From the NCBI RefSeq assembly GCF_002234405.1, contig NZ_NMQT01000025.1, positions 21,525 to 85,524 of the forward strand: 64,000 bases of DNA, written 5' to 3'. Of this stretch, positions 27,416 through 35,277 are shown piece after piece (within the stretch, counting starts at the first letter, position 1; every line of letters begins with the position of its first letter). The translations under genes were made by a program, and so were the position numbers. This stretch comes from Amycolatopsis thailandensis. Lineage in GTDB: Bacteria; Actinomycetota; Actinomycetes; Mycobacteriales; Pseudonocardiaceae. Below the pieces are notes generated by a model. The model searched no databases, was not told where the DNA came from, and saw only the letters and a program-made list of their open reading frames with translations.

Positions 27416-30096
27416 CTCTTGCTCTTCTCTCTCTGTTCCATCTCCGGGTTGACGGCTTTCTCCAACCCGTCACTGAAGGCGTCGAACGCGGCACGCTCGG
27501 CCTCGGGGTCACGCATGCCCTTGGGCTTGGTGGTGTTCAGCGCCGCCCGCGCGGTCTGGTGTCGCGCGGCCGGCCCTTTCGCCAGTCCCGGCGCCAACTG
27601 GGCGCCGGGGACCCGCCGGGTGAGACCGCCGCGCGAGGCGGCGGGCACCGGTGTCGGGGTCGGCATCGGCATCGGGTTGCCCGCCGGCGGGCTCACCGGG
27701 GGCGGAGGTGCTTGCGGCGGTACCGGATCTTGAGGGGATCCTGTGGTGGCCTTCGCGAGTCCGGCCTCGAACCCGTCGAAGGCCGCTTTGGCCGCTTCTG
27801 GATCATGCCTGGACTTCTGCCGCGACGGCGCGTCGGGGGCACCGGGAAGCTGAGCGCCCTTGACCCGCCGCCGCAGACCGCCGCGGGTCTCCCCGGAGTC
27901 GGCGGTCAGCGTCGGCTTGGGCGCCTCGAACGCGGGCAGGGACACGGGCGGTGACACGGGAAGCGGTGCGGGTTCCGGCATCGGCTCCGCGATCTCGCCG
28001 TCGGTCTTGCGGAACCAGCGGAAGTCCCGGGGTGGCAGACCGTCGCGCGGGATCATCCCGGCGATCGCCAGTGTCGGCGGCTCGTGCGCGGGCGCCTTCT
28101 CCCGAGGCTGGGCCCGGGGTGGCTGCGGGGCGGGTTCGTCGCCCGGTTCCACCGTCGGCCACGCCGGCGGCGCCGGGACCGACTTCGGCACCGGCGCCCG
28201 GTAGGTCAGCAGATCCGACGGGACGATGATGCGCGCGGTGATGCCCTCGCCCGGCTCGGTTTCGGTCAGCTCGACCTTGAGCCCGTGCCGCCGCGCGAGC
28301 CGTCCGACCACGAACAGCCCGAGCACACTGGTCGGCGCCAGTTCGAGCCGCTCGCGTTCGACCAGCCGCCGGTTCTCCTCGGCCAGCCGTTCGGCGGTCA
28401 TGCCGATGCCCTGGTCCACGATCACGATCAGGCACGAGCCGTCGGGCAGGATCTTCGTTCCGACGTCCACAAAGGACTCCGGCGGCGAGAACGACGTCGC
28501 GTTCTCCAGCAGCTCGGCGAAGATCAGCACGAGATCCGAACCGAACGGCGACGACAGCAGGAGGTCGCCCATCGAACCGAGCCGGACCCGCTGGTAGTCC
28601 TCGATCTCCGCGAGCGCTGAGCGCAACGCCGTCGAAAGCTCGATCGGCCCGGAAATCCTTGCCTCGTCGCGGTTTCCCGAAACGACGAGGAGGTTGTCCG
28701 CGTTCCGGCGCAACCGGGTGGAGAGGTGGTCGAGCCGGTAGAGGCTCGCCAGCAGCGCGACGTCCTGTTCGTTGCGCTCCAGTTCGTCGACCAGCGCCAG
28801 CTGCCTGCCCACCAGGTTCTGCGTCCGCTTCGCGACGTTGGCGAACATGAGGCCGACGTTGCGCCGCGTGACGGCCTGCCGTTCCACCAGTTCGGCCGCG
28901 GTCGCCTGGACCCGGTTGAACGCTTCGGCCAGCTTGCCGAGTTCGTCCTGGGAGGACACGTCGATCGTGGCGAGCCGCGGCGCGAGTTCTTCCGCCTGCT
29001 CGGTGTCGGTGACGCGCACCAGTTCGGTGCTCGCGAGGTCGGCGACCGACGTCGCCGCCGTGGTCAGCTTCCGCAGCGGATCGGCGATCGACCGGCTGAC
29101 CGCGATCGCGAGACCACCGACCAGCAGGAACAGCACACCGGCGCCGACACCGATCGTCCACGCCAGGTTCTGTGCGGCGTCCGCGCGCGCGGTCGCGGTG
29201 TCGGTGATGCCGGTGGTGACCGCGTCCTGGGCGAGCCGCCGCTGGTTGGACTGGGCGTCGACGGCGCCGAGGATGTCCGGCAGCAGGCTCTGCACGGCCT
29301 GCGAGCCGCGGGTTTCCGCGATCTTGCCTTCCAGCGCGTCGACCCGGCGGCCCGTCTCGCCCTGCTCGACCGCGACGACCTGGGTCGCCTGGGTGACGTC
29401 GGCCTGCTGCACGAACCGTTCGAGGAACAGCGACGACTGCTGTTTCGCGTCGTCCAGCACCGGCCGCCCGGAATCGGGGGTGACCAGCACGATGATCAAC
29501 GCCATACCGCGCAACGAGTTCTCCTCGTTCGCGCGCAGCAGCGCGTCGAGCGCTGTCAGCTGACGGGTGCCCTCCGCGTCACTGGTCTGCTGCGGGACGA
29601 GACGGAGCGAGTTGATGACCGCGTCGATCACCGCGTGATACGTCCGCGCCACGCTGTCGAGCGAGGCGCCGCGCCGGAGCGCGTTCTCCCGGATCTCGTT
29701 CAGCGACCCGATCCGCACCAGCGCCGCCGCGAGCTCTTCCGGAGCGTCGGCGGGCAGCTGCGCGCGCACCTGGTTCACCGTGTCCGAGACGACGCCCTGC
29801 TGCTTCAGCATCGCCGAGCTGCTCGCCGACGACGACGCGATGTAGTGCGCCGTCAGCAGCCGCTCCCGTTGCAGTTCCCACGCCAGCGTGCCGAGGGCAC
29901 GGGCCTGCGACGCGACGTCGGCGGTGGTGCGGGCGGACCGGGCGTCGTCGACTTCACCGGCGACGTAAGGCACCGACACCAGGACCACGGCGGTCAGCGG
30001 CAGCATCAGGAGCAGGTTGAGCTTGCCCCGGATGCCGAGTCTGCCGAGCAGTCCGGAACGCGGGGTGCGTTCCGGCCGGGTCTTCCCGTGCCTCAT
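27412..30096 (-). CDS. cvnA: Conservon sensor kinase-like protein CvnA with NIT domain
   Basis: 894 residues. TM1 (about 27-46), a nitrate/nitrite-sensing NIT-type helical domain (about 60-300, containing LAWELQRERLLTAHY), TM2 (about 308-330), HAMP, a dimerisation helix, then an HATPase domain (ELLENATSFSPPE near 515 and DQGIGM). The Pro-rich tail (about 650-894) contains two copies of a motif RGGLxRRVxGAQL followed by DPEAxxAAFDxF. ATG at 30096 has GAAAGGTG upstream. It begins 2 bp after an ABC transporter ATPase gene, so the conservon is probably read together with it. Confidence 0.92.
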   Translation of the reverse strand: MRHGKTRPERTPRSGLLGRLGIRGKLNLLLMLPLTAVVLVSVPYVAGEVDDARSARTTADVASQARALGTLAWELQRERLLTAHYIASSSASSSAMLKQQGVVSDTVNQVRAQLPADAPEELAAALVRIGSLNEIRENALRRGASLDSVARTYHAVIDAVINSLRLVPQQTSDAEGTRQLTALDALLRANEENSLRGMALIIVLVTPDSGRPVLDDAKQQSSLFLERFVQQADVTQATQVVAVEQGETGRRVDALEGKIAETRGSQAVQSLLPDILGAVDAQSNQRRLAQDAVTTGITDTATARADAAQNLAWTIGVGAGVLFLLVGGLAIAVSRSIADPLRKLTTAATSVADLASTELVRVTDTEQAEELAPRLATIDVSSQDELGKLAEAFNRVQATAAELVERQAVTRRNVGLMFANVAKRTQNLVGRQLALVDELERNEQDVALLASLYRLDHLSTRLRRNADNLLVVSGNRDEARISGPIELSTALRSALAEIEDYQRVRLGSMGDLLLSSPFGSDLVLIFAELLENATSFSPPESFVDVGTKILPDGSCLIVIVDQGIGMTAERLAEENRRLVERERLELAPTSVLGLFVVGRLARRHGLKVELTETEPGEGITARIIVPSDLLTYRAPVPKSVPAPPAWPTVEPGDEPAPQPPRAQPREKAPAHEPPTLAIAGMIPRDGLPPRDFRWFRKTDGEIAEPMPEPAPLPVSPPVSLPAFEAPKPTLTADSGETRGGLRRRVKGAQLPGAPDAPSRQKSRHDPEAAKAAFDGFEAGLAKATTGSPQDPVPPQAPPPPVSPPAGNPMPMPTPTPVPAASRGGLTRRVPGAQLAPGLAKGPAARHQTARAALNTTKPKGMRDPEAERAAFDAFSDGLEKAVNPEMEQREKSKR

Positions 30097-30098
30097 GG

Positions 30099-30887
30099 TC
30101 ACCTTTCTTCTCGGCTCCGCCCGAGATGTCCGCGGTGCTGTTCCCGGACGAGATCTTCGATGGACGCGCGCAGCGCGACGAACTCCGGCGCGCGTTTGAC
30201 CGCGAGCTCGCGGTCTTCGGGCAGGTCGACCACGATGTCGGCGGCCACCCGGCCCGGATCCGAGGCGAGCACCACGACGCGTCTTCCGAGGAACACGGCC
30301 TCTTCGACGTCGTGGGTCACCATCAGCACGGTGGTGCCGGTGTCGGTCCAGATCCGGCGGATCAGGACCTGCATGTCCTCTTTGGTCTGGACGTCCAGCG
30401 CGCCGAAAGGTTCGTCCAGCAGCAGGACGTCGGGCTCGCCCGCCAGCGCCCGCGCGATCGCGACGCGCTGCTTCTGCCCGCCGGAAAGCTGTTTGGGCAA
30501 CGACTTCCGCAGCTGGGCGAGCCCGGTCTCTTCGAGATACCAGTCGACCCGGCGCGCGCGTTCGGCCTTGTCGAGGCTGAGCAGTTCGAGTCCGAACGCG
30601 ACATTGCTCTCCACCGTGCGCCACGGGTACAGCGCGCCGTGCTGGAACACCAGGCCGCGATCCGGGCCGGGCCCGGTCACGGCGTCGCCGTCGAGGGTGA
30701 TGAGACCTTCGGACGGCTCGGTCAGGCCGGCGATCAGCGAGAGCAGGGTCGACTTGCCGGACCCGCTCGCGCCGACCACGCAGACGAAGTCGCCGCGCGC
30801 GACGTCGAGGTCGATCCCGTCGAGCGCGCGGGTTGTCTTGCCGCGGACGGTGTAGTCCTTCGCGACGGCTTTCAGCTGGAGCGTCAC
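30099..30887 (-). CDS. ABC transporter ATP-binding protein, SsuB/TauB/NrtD type
   Basis: 262 residues. Walker A is GASGSGKST (39-47), the signature LSGGQKQRV, Walker B VLLLDEPFGALD and H-loop VTHDVEEA, all typical of the nitrate/sulfonate/taurine import ATPases. It powers the permease whose stop overlaps its GTG (GTGA). The cvnA ribosome binding site lies in its last codons, which points to cotranscription and coupling. Confidence 0.93.
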   Translation of the reverse strand: MTLQLKAVAKDYTVRGKTTRALDGIDLDVARGDFVCVVGASGSGKSTLLSLIAGLTEPSEGLITLDGDAVTGPGPDRGLVFQHGALYPWRTVESNVAFGLELLSLDKAERARRVDWYLEETGLAQLRKSLPKQLSGGQKQRVAIARALAGEPDVLLLDEPFGALDVQTKEDMQVLIRRIWTDTGTTVLMVTHDVEEAVFLGRRVVVLASDPGRVAADIVVDLPEDRELAVKRAPEFVALRASIEDLVREQHRGHLGRSREER

Positions 30888-31843
30888 GCCGCCCACCTCC
30901 CGACCCGGGCCCGCAGGAGCCGCAGCGCGATGTCGATGACCAGCCCGAGCAGGCCGATCACGATCAGCAGCGCGAAGATCCGGTCGGTCTGGGTGAACCG
31001 CTGCGCCCGCATGATCCGCAGGCCGAGTCCGGCGGTGGCGTTGATCAGTTCGGCGACCACCACGAAGTTCCACGCGGCGGCGGCGTTGACGCGGGTCGCG
31101 TCGATCATGCCGGGCAGCGCGTGCGGGACGATCACCTTGCGCAGGACCTCACCGCGTCGCGCGCCGAGCGTGTAGGACACGTCGATCAGCGAACGCGGCA
31201 CCCCGCGCACGGCGTCGGCGGTCATCAGCGTGTTGAAGAAGACCGTGCCGAGGAACAGGACCGCGACCTTCGACGGCTCGCCGAGGCCGAGCCAGATCAT
31301 CAGCAGCGGGATGAACGCGCTCGCCGGCAGGTACCGCAGCATCGCGATGACCGGTTCGAACAGCGCCAATCCCGCGTTGAACGTCCCCATCACGATGCCG
31401 AGCGGGACCGAGACGAGCACCGCGAGCCCGAAGCCGAGCAGCACCCGCTGGGTCGTGGCCCAGAGATCGCTGAACAGTTCGCCGGACTCGATCATCTTCA
31501 GCAGCGCGTCGAACACCGCGACCGGCGTCGGCAGGAACGTGGGCTTGATGGTGCCCAGTGCGTTCAGCGTCACCCAGATCAGCAGCGGGATCGCGAACGA
31601 GGCCACCGCCAGCGTCCACCGCCAGCGCGCGGGGATCGGTGTCCGGAGCGAGAACAGCGGGGACGCGTTCGGCTTGAGACCCGCCCGGCGGGGCAGCGGC
31701 GACCAGTCCGGTCGCGCGCCACCCCGGCGACGGTCTTCTTGCGCTTCGGCGAGCCGCTGCTCGTCGTCGAGACGCCGCGCTTCGGCCTCGTCAGCGGCGT
31801 CCGTCCGCTGAGAGGCGGGCTTCGCCGCGTCGGTGGTGCTCAC
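30884..31843 (-). CDS. ABC transporter permease, SsuC/NrtB type
   Basis: 319 residues. A charged N-terminal extension (about 1-70, rich in Arg, Glu and Ala) precedes six transmembrane helices of the BPD_transp_1 fold. The EAA-type loop lies near GVPRSLIDVSYTLGARRGEVLRK. Import of a nitrate, sulfonate, taurine or similar anion. The GTG at 31843 overlaps the binding-protein stop and the ATPase gene overlaps its own end. Confidence 0.92.
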   Translation of the reverse strand: MSTTDAAKPASQRTDAADEAEARRLDDEQRLAEAQEDRRRGGARPDWSPLPRRAGLKPNASPLFSLRTPIPARWRWTLAVASFAIPLLIWVTLNALGTIKPTFLPTPVAVFDALLKMIESGELFSDLWATTQRVLLGFGLAVLVSVPLGIVMGTFNAGLALFEPVIAMLRYLPASAFIPLLMIWLGLGEPSKVAVLFLGTVFFNTLMTADAVRGVPRSLIDVSYTLGARRGEVLRKVIVPHALPGMIDATRVNAAAAWNFVVVAELINATAGLGLRIMRAQRFTQTDRIFALLIVIGLLGLVIDIALRLLRARVGRWAA

Positions 31844-32844
31844 TTCACCGCCTTGACGTACTGGTCGTCGAACAGCCCGTCGATGTCGGGCCGGTTCTGC
31901 GCGAGCCCGTTGGAGAGGATGAATTCGACGATCTTGCCCGCCTGGAAGTTGAGGTGGGCCGGGGTCACGCCGGGGGTGAAGGCGTCGAGGTTCTGCTGCT
32001 TGGTGAAGATCGTGGTGCCGGCGTCGTAGGTCTTGTACTCGTCGATCGACACGGCGCCGCGTTTGGCCATGATCTTCACGGCCTCGTCCCGGTTCTGCTT
32101 GATCCACTCGACCGTCTCGAACCAGGTGTTCACCAGCGCCTGGACCTCCTTTTTGCGCTCCTTCGACATCTGCTCGGAGACGACAAGGTGGTCGGGGATG
32201 GCACCGGGGAACTCGGCGGACGTCGCGATCGCGCGGCTGCCGGGGCGCTCCAGCGCCTTCGTGGTGAAGGGGGCGAAGGCGGCGACGGCGTCGACCTGCT
32301 CGCCGACGAACGCGGCCGCGGCGGCGTCGGTCAGCAGCGGGACCAGCTCGACGTCCTTTTCGGTCAGCTTCGCCTCCTGCAGCGCGAGCAGCAGGAGGTA
32401 GTGGTCGACGGTGCCCTGTTCGACGGCGATCTTCTTGCCCTTGAGGTCGGCGACGCCGGTGATCCCCTGGCGGGCGATGATCTTGTCGTTGCCGGTCGAG
32501 TTGTCGTTGACCAGGACGACCGACAGTTTCGCGCCACCGCTGACCGACGCGAGGGTGTCGTTCAGGGTCTGGCTGTTCGCGTCGATCGCGCCGGAGGAGA
32601 GCGCGTTGATGCTCTCGGTGTAGCTGTCGAACCACTTCAGGTCGACGGTCACGCCGTTCTTCTCGAAGAGGCCCTTCTCCTGGGCCACGGCCCACGGGAA
32701 CCAGCCCGGCCAGGCGCTGTAACCGATGGTGACCTTGGTGCCGGAGGCCGCCGTGCTGTCGGAACATGCCGAAAGGGCGGTCACGCCCGCGAGCGAAATG
32801 GCGCACAACAACGCCGTCATGAGACGGCGGTAACGGGAAATCAC
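31840..32844 (-). CDS. ABC transporter substrate-binding lipoprotein, SsuA/NrtA/NMT1-like
   Basis: 334 residues. Lipobox ALSAC (Cys27), then an NMT1/SsuA-like periplasmic binding fold: VTIGYSAWPGWFPWAVAQEKGLF, TLNDTLAS and LKGKKIAVEQGTVDHY. It captures the ligand outside the membrane. Nitrate, aliphatic sulfonate, taurine and a pyrimidine are all possible. The adjacent NIT-domain CvnA favours nitrate or nitrite, but this is only an inference. Starts at a GTG that overlaps a short upstream frame. Confidence 0.9.
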   Translation of the reverse strand: MISRYRRLMTALLCAISLAGVTALSACSDSTAASGTKVTIGYSAWPGWFPWAVAQEKGLFEKNGVTVDLKWFDSYTESINALSSGAIDANSQTLNDTLASVSGGAKLSVVLVNDNSTGNDKIIARQGITGVADLKGKKIAVEQGTVDHYLLLLALQEAKLTEKDVELVPLLTDAAAAAFVGEQVDAVAAFAPFTTKALERPGSRAIATSAEFPGAIPDHLVVSEQMSKERKKEVQALVNTWFETVEWIKQNRDEAVKIMAKRGAVSIDEYKTYDAGTTIFTKQQNLDAFTPGVTPAHLNFQAGKIVEFILSNGLAQNRPDIDGLFDDQYVKAVK

Positions 32845-32987
32845 AACGCACTCCTGGGGAAGGGGAGTAACTCGGGCGTGGAAAGTTCCGGCGGTTCGAG
32901 CGCAGGACTGATCGACCGGTGTCGGGCTCCTCGTGGAAGCCCGGCCGGCAATAGCGGATGGATCAGCCGCACACCCGGCAGTCCCAT
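32841..32987 (-). CDS. Possible short leader ORF coupled to the binding-protein gene
   Basis: A 48-codon frame (MGLPGVRLIHPLLPAGLP at the start) has AGAGG 6 nt upstream. Its TGA overlaps the binding-protein GTG exactly as the true genes of this operon overlap (GTGA). The sequence is low in complexity, Pro/Arg-rich and does not match the Cys-ending leader peptides seen before actinobacterial sulfur genes. Could be a coupling leader or chance. Confidence 0.25.
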   Translation of the reverse strand: MGLPGVRLIHPLLPAGLPRGARHRSISPALEPPELSTPELLPFPRSAL

Positions 32988-33233
32988 CCGAAACCTCTGA
33001 ACACTCTGGATAGAGGTGATCACCCCGTTGCTCTCGGCGGCGATCCTATCGAGTGGCGCAAGGTCTACCTAGTGTGATCGTCAGCTCTTGCTCGATTTGC
33101 TGTCACATTCTGCTAAATCCGGCCGTTCGCCCCAAGGGGAAGAGTCTCGCCTGATGGGCAACCCCGGCCGGTCGAGGTACGTCGATCGGGTGGCGGGTGA
33201 AAACCTCGCCCGTCTTCCGGGAGGGAGCAGAGG
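32988..33233. other. Gene-free divergent region
   Basis: Holds the promoters of the ABC/conservon operon and of the small secreted protein. I see no riboswitch-like structure and no clear operator; part is relatively AT-rich (33070-33120). Confidence 0.4.
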
Positions 33234-33605
33234 ATGAAATTTCGTTCGGCCGCGATGTGCGTCGCGGGGGCGGCGATCGTGTCCACCTTGGCCGGAGCGG
33301 GTCAGGCGAACGCGACCAGACCGTCCAGTCTGGTGTTGAGCCCTGGCGCCGTCGTCGCAGGTGGGACGGTCACCGCGGACATCTATTGCCTGCGCCCGTC
33401 CGGTGCGGGCGAGCTCGCGACGACGCTCGTCGCGGACGGTCTCGCCGCGCCGATTCCCTTGCGGGTGGTGGGAGACGGCGGCACCGGGGGCATCGGCGTC
33501 GCGCTCCGGGGCGACGGTCCAGTGGGGACGGTGCCCGGCCGGTACACGGCGTCGTACGACTGCTGGGGCTGGATTGTCCGCGCGGAGTTCACTGTCACGA
33601 ACTGA
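33234..33605 (+). CDS. Small secreted protein of unknown function
   Basis: 123 residues with a signal peptide (MKFRSAAMCVAGAAIVSTLAG, cleavage after ANA). The mature part is a ~95-residue beta-rich domain beginning SSLVLSPGAVVAGGTVTADIYC, with one likely disulfide between the Cys there and the Cys in YDCWGW. It ends in EFTVTN, an immunoglobulin-like pattern. GGGAGGGAGCAGAGG lies upstream of the ATG. No family recognised. Confidence 0.8.
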   Translation: MKFRSAAMCVAGAAIVSTLAGAGQANATRPSSLVLSPGAVVAGGTVTADIYCLRPSGAGELATTLVADGLAAPIPLRVVGDGGTGGIGVALRGDGPVGTVPGRYTASYDCWGWIVRAEFTVTN

Positions 33606-33624
33606 CAGCCGGACAGGAGAAGTG

Positions 33625-33665
33625 AAGGCCGGTTTCGGGACGAATTGCCGTCCCGGGCCGGTCTT
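33625..33665 (+). terminator. Hairpin after the small secreted-protein gene
   Basis: AAGGCCGGTTTCGGGACG (33625-33642) pairs imperfectly with CGTCCCGGGCCGGTCTT (33649-33665), with a GTCTT end, 20 bp after the stop. Confidence 0.55.
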
Positions 33666-34187
33666 CTGACACATCTTGCCCGGATGTGTCGCGGAGGTTT
33701 CCCGGCCGGGTAATTTCTGTCAATCGACAGAATTAACGGGACGGCGGACCGGTCGCCCGCGCGGGCCGGACTCGAATGGCCGGAAGAATTGTTCGCGGGC
33801 GCCGGAATGGTCGGCGAAGAAAAGAGAAGTGGGGGCCTTTTTCATTGGCGGACGATTCCTTGTCGATCTGCGCGGACCCGGTCTGTCCAGGCAATTCCCG
33901 CGCCGGATAAAGACGGGCCGGTCCGCCTCCGCGGCGGCGAGCGCGATTCCGCGGGTCGCCGGGGCGATTCGGAACAAAGCGGTGCGACGGGCGTCCCGTG
34001 CTGGATCGATCAGGACCGGGCAGGTAACCGGGAGGTAACGGCTTGCGGTCCAGCGGTTACGCACAGATGATCGGACGGGGGTGGCGGGTGTCACCGTTCA
34101 GTGGGTTTCGCCGCCGCGTCGGAGGCAATACCGTCGGCGGCGAAGCCGCAGTCACAGATGCCCCGACCGGGTACGGAGGTTTGGCGG
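33666..34187. other. Gene-free stretch with two small palindromes
   Basis: No frame here has a family match or a ribosome binding site. GACACATC/GATGTGTC (33668-33690) and TTCTGTC-AATC-GACAGAA (33715-33732) are short perfect inverted repeats. The second looks operator-like but has no adjacent regulator gene. Base composition is lower in GC than the flanks around 33780-33860. Confidence 0.5.
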
Positions 34188-34874
34188 ATGATGCCGGAGA
34201 TCAAGGAAGGCGCTGCCGACAACGGCGACGCCGTCGTTCGCCTGCCCGGGATGCGGGTGGCCTACGAAGGGGCCGCTTTCGACGAGTCCGCGCTGGCGGA
34301 GACCTGGACCACCCAGCTCCAGGACTGGCTGAACCAGGCCGTCTCCGCCGGGGTCGCCGAACCGAACGCGATGGTGCTCGCCACGGCCGACCCGGAGGGC
34401 AGGCCGTCCTCCAGGACCGTCCTGTGCAAGGGCCTCGACGAGCGCGGCGTCGTGTTCTACACGAACTACACGTCGACCAAGAGCCACGACCTCACCGCGA
34501 CGCGCTACGCGTCGATCACCTTCCCCTGGTACGCCCTCCAGCGCCAGGTGCACGTGCGCGGCGAGGTGGAGAAGGTCAACGTCGCCGAGACCGCCGAGTA
34601 CTGGGCCTCCCGGCCGCGGGGTTCACAGCTCGGAGCCTGGGCGTCGCCGCAGTCCCGCGTCGTCGACGGCCGCCGCGCCCTCGAGACCGCGCTGCACGGC
34701 ATCGAGCGCCGCTTCGCCGACGTCGAGAACATCCCCTTCCCGCCGCACTGGGGCGGGTGGCGCATCCGGCCCGACGTCGTCGAGTTCTGGCAGGGCCGCG
34801 AGGACCGCATGCACGACAGGCTCCGCTACGTCCGCACCGACGACGGCTGGCAGGTAGAGCGCGTCGCGCCGTAA
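34188..34874 (+). CDS. pdxH: Pyridoxamine 5'-phosphate oxidase
   Basis: 228 residues. The FMN enzyme makes pyridoxal 5'-phosphate from the pyridoxine or pyridoxamine phosphates. Signatures: RPSSRTVLCKGLDERGVVFYTNY, SIDFPW-like SITFPWYALQRQVHVRGEVEKV, the PRGSQLGAWAS motif and the C-terminal HDRLRYVR with PPHWGGWRIRP. The ATG at 34188 has GGAGG 8 nt upstream (a second ATG follows immediately); the frame to 34101 adds unlike residues. Single gene followed by a run of hairpins. Confidence 0.95.
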   Translation: MMPEIKEGAADNGDAVVRLPGMRVAYEGAAFDESALAETWTTQLQDWLNQAVSAGVAEPNAMVLATADPEGRPSSRTVLCKGLDERGVVFYTNYTSTKSHDLTATRYASITFPWYALQRQVHVRGEVEKVNVAETAEYWASRPRGSQLGAWASPQSRVVDGRRALETALHGIERRFADVENIPFPPHWGGWRIRPDVVEFWQGREDRMHDRLRYVRTDDGWQVERVAP

Positions 34875-34882
34875 TTTTGGCC

Positions 34883-35040
34883 GGCGCGCTTACGAAAAGC
34901 GCGCCGAAGGGGCGCCGGGCCGTACGCAACTCGCGTTGGGTGCGGAGGGCGCCCCTTCATCGCGTTTTCGTGGGCCTTCGGCCCAAAAGAGGGCGCGCGG
35001 CGGTGAAGTCTCCCGTCGCGCTGACGCGCTTCCGGGAGAC
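34883..35040. repeat. Run of four consecutive hairpins after pdxH
   Basis: GGCGCGCTT/AAGCGCGCC (34883-34905), GAAGGGGCGCC/GGCGCCCCTTC (34906-34958), TGGGCC-TTC-GGCCCA followed by AAAA (34971-34985), and GTCTCCCG/CGGGAGAC (35008-35040). The third, flanked by TTTT and AAAA, is a likely bidirectional terminator; the others have no assigned role. Confidence 0.6.
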
Positions 35041-35112
35041 GCGTGGGGTCACGGAGACTGGGGCGCGACAGCGTCGGGTCACCGGGCCTCGGTGCGGCTG
35101 ACAGCCGTGGGC

Positions 35113-35232
35113 TGAAGGGGCCCTTTACCTCATGAGACGTGGTGAAGGGGACTTTCGCCGCATCTCATGAGGTGAAAGCGCCCTTCGCCGCGTCTGACGT
35201 GGGGAAAGTTCCCTTCGGGTGGTGGGTGACAT
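35113..35232. repeat. Degenerate 30-bp tandem repeat, four copies
   Basis: Units start at 35113, 35143, 35173 and 35203. Each begins TGAAGGGG, TGAAGGGG, TGAAAGCG or GGAAAGTT and continues with a CCCTT/ACTTTC block and a GACGTGG/CATGAGG end. Units 1 and 2 have arms CCTCATGAGA (35128-35137) and TCTCATGAGG (35163-35172) that pair perfectly. The unit resembles half of the GAAGGGG hairpin families. Array ends 45 bp before the MFS start. Confidence 0.65.
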
Positions 35233-35263
35233 AAATCGCGCGCGGTTGGTTAGTTAGCGCGGC

Positions 35264-35269
35264 TAAGCT
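35264..35269 (+). promoter_or_regulatory. Candidate -10 box within a small palindrome
   Basis: TAAGCT ends 8 nt before the GTG at 35278 with no ribosome binding site. It overlaps TTAGC-GCG-GCTAA (35254-35266), a perfect short palindrome that could be an operator. Confidence 0.4.
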
Positions 35270-35277
35270 GTCTGGTT

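Noticed and set aside
32845..33233. Riboswitch upstream of the ABC importer
   Set aside because: No conserved SAM, TPP or similar core is visible, only the short coupled frame.
35113..35232. The four-unit repeat as a coding sequence
   Set aside because: No frame stays open across units with a start codon and ribosome binding site, and the units are themselves palindromic.
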